A DNA stretch of 64,000 nucleotides from Fodinibacter sp963811825 (GTDB lineage: Bacteria; Actinomycetota; Actinomycetes; Actinomycetales; Dermatophilaceae): assembly GCA_963811825.1 (NCBI GenBank), contig CAWESS010000004.1, positions 43,659 through 107,658 on the forward strand. Reading direction: 5' to 3'. The notes beneath the pieces were generated by a model. That model had not been told where the DNA came from and ran no database searches. It saw only the letters and a list, made by a program, of their open reading frames with translations. Of this stretch, positions 57,581 through 64,000 are shown piece by piece. The translations under genes and the position numbers were made by a program. Each line of letters begins with the position of its first letter. Position 1 is the stretch's first letter.

Positions 57581-59187
57581 CTATTTGGTGAAGACTGTGC
57601 CCTCAACGACCAGCAGGTCCACATCCAGTTCATGGAAGGCCTGAACACCGTCCGCTCCGGTCTCCGCGATCGGCTGGCCCCGTCGATTGAATGACGTGTT
57701 GATAAGAACACGACGGCCCGAGAGTGCGTGAAATTCCGAAAGAACCTCTTGAACGAATGAGCCGGAGTACGCGACCTGTATACGCGCGGTGCCATCGACG
57801 TGCACCGCTGCGCCGAATTCATGATGTAAGGCTTCTGGCACCCTTGGGGCAAGACTCATGGTGTGTGAGTGAGGCAGCCCGGCCTCGGTCACCAAAGAGG
57901 CAAGGACCACTGGCGCTAATGGCATGAACTCGTCTCGTCTCTTGACGCCAATCTTTACCCTAGAGACCGCATCCTGGTGACAGGGGTCGCACAACACAGA
58001 CCTGTGGCCGAGGGCGCGGGCCCCAAACTCACTCCGACCGATACACAGCCCGACGATTCGGCCGCGGAAGATTTGATCGGCTATGTAGGCGGCGAGGTCT
58101 TCAGGCTGAGAAGAGGCCGGCGATGCCACAGACATCGCCTCGGCCAGCAGATCTCTCTTGGGACCCAGGAATACCTCCTCCGGTATTCGGCTAAAGGTCC
58201 CTGAGTCCTGTGCTCGCGCCCAAAGCGCGTTGCCGAGGGGTTGTCCTACATCACCCGGGACCGGAGAGACATATACACGTCCGCGAAACCTCTCGTACAA
58301 CTTCGCCGCGGCCACGCAGTTCTGGGCGACGCCGCCGCCCAGACAGACCGCATCGAGGCCATTTCGTCCATTGCTCGTTCCGCAACTTCGACTAGGTGAG
58401 TTTCTACAGAAACCTGCAGGTACCGAGCTATTGAGGCCCTCATTTCCTGCGAATGGAGCACACTTCTGAGATACCTGATTGAAGTGAAAGAAGGCGCAGC
58501 AGGGAATAGACCATCTCCTTCGGAGCTCGCGGGTGGTTCTTGATAGTTCATTGAATGTCCCAGAAGGATCATCCCATAGGAGTGGGCAGTCGAGCAGTTC
58601 CTCCCCGCCGTAACCCGACAGGGCCATGGTATTCCCCGACAGCGTGTGACTTTCCCATCCTAGAAAGTGCGTCACCGCCCTGTACCACTCACCGAGGCCT
58701 ATCTCGAAGCCCATCTCCTGCTCGCGGAAGAACTAGTTCAACCCCGCCGTCACGATGCTGCCACACCGAGGTCTGCTCACGGGGGGGCTGCCCACCAGCG
58801 ATTCACTGGTTCATTATTCGTGTTTACTAGAAGGGATCCGCCGGCGTCTGCCACCAGGCATACCGCGCTCTCAAAGGGGGACATAGCATGCGCCGCAACT
58901 GAATGGCTCAGATGGTGGCTCGGAAGGACAAGATCGCCCTCTGTATGTTCCCACGGAACTTCACCACATGAGGAATAGGCCATCGCCCGTGGGACGCCTG
59001 TAGACTTAGCCGTTTGGAGGCTGAGCTGGTTGCGATTATCGTGCTTCACGCCAGACAATCGTTCTTCAGATACCGCGTGGATAACGCCTTCGTCGGTGAC
59101 AACAGCGACTCCATTGTCTTTCATTCGTAATCCGCTTGCCGCTGTTGGATACACGGTCCCTAGCCACTGCTCACCCTCGCTGCTCAT
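57581..59187 (-). pseudogene. NodU/CmcH-type O-carbamoyltransferase (several frameshifts)
   Basis: The restored ~535-residue protein has the YrdC-fold/Kae1-like N-domain (GLRMKDNGVAVVTDEGVIHAVSEERLSGVKHD, HHLSHSVAAHAMSPF and LCLGGGVAQNC-type LGGGVAQNC) and the carbamoyltransferase C-domain (SEFGARALGHRSVLCDP, KRRDEFMPLAPVVLA and RVLINTSFNRRGQPIAET). Such enzymes transfer carbamoyl from carbamoyl phosphate or adenylate to a hydroxyl, usually of a sugar or natural product. Indels lie near 58780 (a G7 homopolymer), 58735 and on both sides of ~58370-58440. ATG 59187 is 7 bases after the upstream stop. Codon use and GC are atypical. Confidence 0.8.
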
Positions 59188-59194
59188 CCGAGTT

Positions 59195-60386
59195 TTAGCT
59201 TCTCTGCCAACCCAACGTGCCACTGGCAACCCGGACTGAGAGGTGAGTATTAGACCCAAGATGGCAGCCTTTTCTACTTGGGCGATAGTGGGCGCGGTCC
59301 CTAAGTTCGACTGCAGGAAGACTGAGCACTGAGATCACCGTTGACGGGAATAGGTAGGCTATGAGCGATGCCACCCAAAGCCCACCGAAGCCCACGTACC
59401 TGCCTAAGGCGGCACCTCGTCGCGTGATCATCACGGGGATGTCGGTCCAATATTCACGCTCCAGGCCATCGCCAGACATCCGCAGGCGCAGGTGGGAGCG
59501 CACCAGAGGGCTGTTCTTTTCGACGGCGAACGTGAAAGTTGACACTCCATACTTGCCTACAATCTGTCGTTTGTCATCTGGTGTTGAAATCGTTTCGACC
59601 GAGGCCGTAAGTTCAAGATCTCGGCGTTCAGGCAAGGAACTGTCTCCAACAGTTCCTGTGAATGTGCGCTGAAGTGCTGCCATGTGATACGTGCTGCCAG
59701 GCATCACAGGAAAGTAGCGGCTTCCCAGCTTTCCTTCGAGGGCGACGGCGCGGCCTAGTGAGTCAGTAATCTCAACGAATCTGAAGAAGTCAGTTGCGCG
59801 CCCTTGGACCCGCTCCCGAGATTACCCCGATCATCGACGACCAACATTCGAGTTCGTCATGCTGCAGCATTCCAGCCCAGGTTTGCTGCATCTCGTACAC
59901 TGATGTGCTATCAATGAGCACCAGGTTCTTAAGATCATCACCGGCGGTGTTAGGGAACTGTCCAAGAGTAGCGTCCATAGCGGCGCGGAACTGAGCGAGC
60001 TGGGTGTCGAGCGGAACACCCGTGAACAGGCTCGGGGTGCTCGTGAGCTCAACGTCCATGTAGGCGATGTCCGCCATCCAGCGTGCGCGATGCATGTAGG
60101 CAGCCCTCAGTGGGAAGAGGGCTCCGCTTGTCCTGTCACGGAGGCAAAGTAGTCCGTGTTGCCCCGTCAAGACGGCGACATCGCTCAGGGTGGGGACGTA
60201 CTTCCGCTGAAACCGAAAGTCGGCATGCCCCCCTACTGGTGCAGCCAGTATGGCGGCTACTTCTTTGTCGTAGGGGGGTATGTAGTTGATGATGATCAAG
60301 AAGTGATCCCCTGCAGTGACGGGGGCAAGAGTCGTGTTATTCCCGGTGGCCACCCGCTCATCCTGCCCCACTTGCGTCGTTGGCAT
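59195..60386 (-). CDS. Membrane-anchored protein of unknown function, partner of the carbamoyltransferase (frameshifted)
   Basis: About 396 residues. There is a cytosolic N-terminal domain (GDHFLIIINYIPPYDKEVAAIL, LTGQHGLLCLRDRTSGALFPL, WMADIAYMDVEL), a beta-rich middle (TDFFRFVEITDSLGRAV, GKLGSRYFPVMPGSTYHM, VSTFTFAVEKNSPLVRSHLRL) and one C-terminal transmembrane helix (GGLWVASLIAYLFPSTVISVL). An indel near 59805 joins the two halves; a further one after the helix is possible. I recognise no family. It is the first gene of a two-gene unit with the carbamoyltransferase in the lower-GC island. Confidence 0.62.
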
Positions 60387-60942
60387 CTGGCTTTGCAGCG
60401 TCGTGGCGCCGCTTGATCGTTCTCGACCTTAGTTCGCAGCCCAAAGGTACGATCTTCGCGACCGGATTCAGGTGCCGGTGGCCGCGGGCGACGAGAGGCA
60501 GGCAGTTTGTGTTCTAGCGCAGTCCCGCTGGGCCCTTCACCTGAGGGCCTGTGGGCATATGCCACCGCTCTGCTGGGTCAGCGCGGGGTGCTGCCAGAGT
60601 GTCTCGTGACGGCGCCTGGCGAGTCCCTGCGGAGGGCTGGCGGCTTACGCCGTCGTCGACGCGCTGCCATCGGAGCCGTGAGGGTTGGTGGTTCAGACGC
60701 TGGCTCAGGGGGGGCGGATCGTTGTGCCTTTCATGTACAGGGGCATGGAAGTCACGGGCGGAGCGAATGCGCAGCGGTATCCGTTCAATGCGGCCCGCTC
60801 TACCGGGCATGCCACCTCGCCTATGCCGTTAGGCGCCCCCGTACGCCCGGGATGCACAGACGAGGAGGGTCTGCACGGGATGATTGGTGGGAAGTGGTGT
60901 GTTCGGGCACGCTCGCGCGCGGCGTCCTGGCAAGCTGCGTCA
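60387..60942. other. Divergent gene-free gap
   Basis: Between the divergent membrane-protein and helicase genes there is ~555 bp without a gene that I can support. Short open frames here have no Shine-Dalgarno, biased codon use or recognisable motif. Promoters for both neighbours should lie here. Confidence 0.5.
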
Positions 60943-63900
60943 ATGAGGACGGGGACAGCTGCTCGAGGGGCTATACGAGAGTCTGATCACGCGCGCGCTG
61001 GAGGAGCGCCTGGCGGGTCTCTCGAACCTCGATGTTCAACGGGGAGTGATCGACGAGGCCGACGAGCCGGACGTTCTGGCAAGGCACGTCCGTGATGTCA
61101 CCCTGCGAGCCCTGCGCCAGGAGAGGGACGCGGGGCGTCGGCTGGCCCTGGTCAACCGACTCGTCGGGGAGCTTGGGGCTTCCGACGATTCGCTCTCCGC
61201 CGCTGGGCAACTCCTCGCTGTTGCGATGCCGGCCGTACCCGGCACCGTGGTCCGTGCGCTTCGTGAGCGTCCGTCTACGCCACTCTCGGATGCCGCACTC
61301 CTCACCAACGCGCCCGGTGAGCCAGGAGTCGGCCACGAGATTCGAGCCGAGCTGGCGAGTGCCGACCGGGTCGACGTCATCATGGCCTTCGTCAAGTGGT
61401 ACGGCCTGCGCCTCTTCGAGGACCGGCTCAAGACAGCGCGCGAGCGTGGCGTCCCCCTCCGCCTGATCACGACGACCTACATGGGAGCCACCGAGCGGGC
61501 CGCCCTGGATCGGCTCGTGAGGGACTTCGGGGCCGAGGTCAAGGTCCAGTACGACGCACAACGAACTCGGCTCCACGCCAAGGCATGGCTCTTCCGGCGC
61601 AACACCGGCTTCGACACGGCCTACGTCGGCTCCAGCAACCTCTCCCGCGCAGCGATGCTCGATGGCGTCGAGTGGAACGTGCGCCTGTCCTCCGTGTCCA
61701 CGCCGCCCTTGCTGCAGAAGTTCCTCGCGACGTTCGACAGCTACTGGAACGACCCCACCTTCGAGAGCTACGACCCCGACGCCGACCGCGACAAGCTGGA
61801 CGACGCGCTGGCCGAAGCAGCCGGCAAGCGACTCAACGACAGGGTGACCCTGACACTCTCGGGCCTCGAGGTCCGTCCGTACCCCTACCAACAGGAGATG
61901 CTCGACCAACTCGAGGTCGAGCGCGTCGTTCACGGCCGCCATCGGAACCTCTTGGTGGCGGCGACCGGTACCGGCAAGACCGTTGTCGCTGCCCTCGACT
62001 ACCGGCGCCTGGCCGCCGACGCTCCGACGCTTCCGGGACTGCTCTTCGTCGCGCACCGGCGCGAGATCCTGCAGCAGTCCCTGCGCACCTATCGCGAGGT
62101 TCTTGCCGACGCGAACTTCGGTGAGCTCTACGTGGACGGTCGTCGCCCCGAGCGCTGGGAGCATGTCTTCGCTTCGGTGCAGTCACTGTCGGCGTACGGC
62201 ATCACGAACATCCCCGCGGGGGCCTACCGAGTCGTCGTCATCGACGAGTTCCACCACGCAGAGGCGAAGACCTACCGACGGATCCTCGACCACCTCAACC
62301 CCCGTGAGCTGCTTGGCCTGACGGCCACCCCCGAACGCGGCGACGGCCTGGACGTGCGGTCCTTCTTCGGTGGCCGCACTGCGGCCGAGCTCCGCTTGTG
62401 GGATGCCCTCAAGGCGGACCTGCTGACCCCGTTCCACTACTTCGCCGTCGCCGACGGCATGGACATGACCCGGGTCGACTGGAAGGCGGGAGCCTACGAC
62501 ACCGGCGAGCTGTCCAATCTGTTCACTGGGAATGACGCTCGCGCCCGGATCGTCCTCAAGGCCGTTCGTGACAAGGTCGGCGACCTGACCGCCATGAAGG
62601 CGCTCGGGTTCTGCGTCTCCCGAGACCATGCGCGCTACATGACACGCGTCTTCAACGAAGCGGGGATCAAGGCCGCGACAGTGCTCGGCGACACTGCGTC
62701 GAGCGACCGCGACGCCGCGGTGCAGGACCTTCGAGATGGCGCCGTCCAGGTGGTCTTCACCGTCGACGTGTTCAACGAAGGGGTCGACGTACCGGCCATC
62801 AACACCGTGCTCTTCCTCCGGCCCACGGAGAGCTCCACCGTGTTCCTGCAGCAACTCGGACGAGGGCTGCGTCGTGCCAAGGACAAGGCGGTGCTCACCG
62901 CGCTCGACTTCGTCGGCCACCACCGCAAGGAGTTCCGCTTCGACCAACGGTTCCGGGCGATGACAGGCAGCACCCGCGCCGCGCTCGAGCGCGACATCGA
63001 GCAGGGCTTCCCGTTCCTTCCCGCCGGAACGCAGATCGTGCTCGACCGCCAGAGCCAGAACCTCGTTCTCGACAACATCAAGAGCCAGGTCACCAAGCGC
63101 TGGCCCAACATCACGTCGGAGCTGCGAGCCCACCCCACCGACGACCTGGGCACGTTCCTCGACGACTCCGGCGTGGAGCTGGCCGACGTGATCCGCGGCG
63201 ATCGCTCGTGGGCTCGCCTTCGCCGCGAGGCCGGGCTCGAGGTGCCTGAGGAGGGACCGAGGGAGGTGGCCTTCTGAAGCGGGCCCGCGCTCTCTGCCAC
63301 GTCGACGATCGCGAGCGCGCGGACGCCTACCTGGCGTGGCTGCGCGATGACGCACCGCACTACGACGAACGCCGACCCGGTGCTCCAGGCCTACGGGCGG
63401 ATGCTGTTCTTCTCGCTGTGGCCGGACGGGGGTGGGTTCGATTCGTACGGGGCCGGGCTCGACGCGCTTCGGCAGGAGCCCGCCGTGCGTGAGGATCTGA
63501 GGGCCGTGGTCGGACTGGGGCTGCAGGGGGCCGAGCGTGTCGCCACTCGACTGCCGGGTGAGCTGGGCATGCGGCCGCTGCGGGTCCACGCGCGGTACAC
63601 ACGGGAGGAGATCGTCTCGGCGCTGGACTATGTGTCGATCGACGGACGAAAGCCCAACAGCTTCCGGGAGGGGGTCCTCTTTTCGCCGCCGGCGAATGCC
63701 GACGCCTTCCTCGTGACGCTGCACAAGTCCGAGGCGGACTACTCACCGACGACGATGTACCAGGACTATGCGATCAGTCCCGACCTGTTTCATTGGGAGT
63801 CGCAGTCTGTGACCATCGGTTGCCTCCAAGACCGGTCAGCGTTACCTCAACCACCGCGCCAACGGCAGCCACGTCCTCCTCTTCACTCGCCCGCAGAAGG

Positions 63901-64000
63901 TCTCCGCTTTCGGTACGGGCGCGCCGTACCTCTTCCTCGGAGAGGCGGACTACGTCGAGCACCGAGGAGAGCGGCCGATCGCGATCACCTGGCACCTTCG
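60943..64000 (+). CDS. PLD-nuclease/SF2 helicase/DUF3427 protein (frameshifted, runs off window)
   Basis: The N-terminal region (GLYESLITRALEERLAGL) leads to a phospholipase-D-type nuclease domain (HAKAWLFRRNTGFDTAYVGSSNLS, an HKD-like motif). An SF2 helicase follows: Q-region YPYQQEMLDQL, Walker A AATGTGKT, DEFHH (DEAH-like box), LTATPERGDG and QQLGRGLRRAKDK. The DUF3427 domain begins ~63285 (FFSLWPDGGG). Indels near 60955, 63275, 63375 and 63815 interrupt it. ATG 60943 is the probable start, needing the first indel; otherwise GTG 61046 starts a shortened form. Such proteins are linked to DNA repair or anti-phage defence, but the function is unproven. The gene is truncated by the window end. 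Confidence 0.85.

Noticed and set aside
60507..60986. Open frames in the gap before the helicase
   Set aside because: No start context, motifs or codon bias; they overlap each other in several frames.
62183..63724. 513-codon minus-strand frame opposite the helicase
   Set aside because: It is antisense to helicase motifs and crosses the domain boundary of the real gene.

Overview
The window is high-GC DNA with many GTG starts and dense ATGA/GTGA gene overlaps. It carries the classic actinobacterial growth cluster (fhaA-fhaB-pstP-rodA-pbpA-pknB, trpG/pabA, class E sortase, DUF881, crgA, rhomboid, cyclophilin). This points to Actinomycetota. Codon use and the abundant GGATGCC/GGCATCC motif suggest a Micrococcales relative, perhaps Intrasporangiaceae; that family call is an inference. 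About half of the genes are split by one or more single-base indels between otherwise intact reading frames. The spread of these breaks, including in essential-type genes such as pknB, looks more like uncorrected sequencing or assembly errors than real decay. Frameshifted genes are therefore annotated over their full inferred extent.

Layout. 0-7.2 kb: FAD oxidoreductase, SDR, an E2-like acyltransferase without lipoyl domain, a membrane-fused spermidine-synthase-like protein, a VapBC module, and a divergent FAD monooxygenase/MarR pair. 7.2-7.6 kb: tRNA-Leu(CAG) and structured intergenic DNA. 7.6-21.7 kb: pirin and the cell-wall/Ser-Thr phosphorylation cluster. 21.8-28.7 kb: a tightly overlapping four-gene operon (VioB-type ferritin-like protein, unknown protein, tandem-cyclase/ATPase regulator, DUF917) that I cannot match to a described system. 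28.7-40.4 kb: an inward-reading LacI-controlled operon (ABC importer, GH144-like secreted glycanase, about 1120-aa GH94 phosphorylase, GH3, VTT membrane protein) whose gene set best fits beta-1,2-glucan use. 40.7-47.8 kb: secreted subtilase, membrane and exported proteins, TetR, and an ArsR/SRPBCC pair.

47.9-56.3 kb: a truncated cyclase abuts one copy of a diverged ~140-bp direct repeat, and the second copy lies 8 kb away. Between them is a signalling locus: a lone receiver, two histidine kinases that look complementary (one keeps the ATPase but has Ala at the phosphoacceptor position; the other keeps the His but has a degenerate ATPase), a LuxR-type regulator, and a TRAP-like substrate-binding lipoprotein. 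Two small exported proteins follow, the first flanked by a second pair of imperfect repeats.

56.7-60.4 kb: a lower-GC insert lacking the GGATGCC motif, holding a Nudix-WGR-like fusion, a NodU/CmcH-type carbamoyltransferase and an unknown membrane-anchored protein. The window ends inside a PLD-nuclease/helicase/DUF3427 protein.

The best candidates for undescribed biology are the split-kinase locus, the ferritin-like/cyclase/DUF917 operon, and the Nudix-WGR/carbamoyltransferase island.
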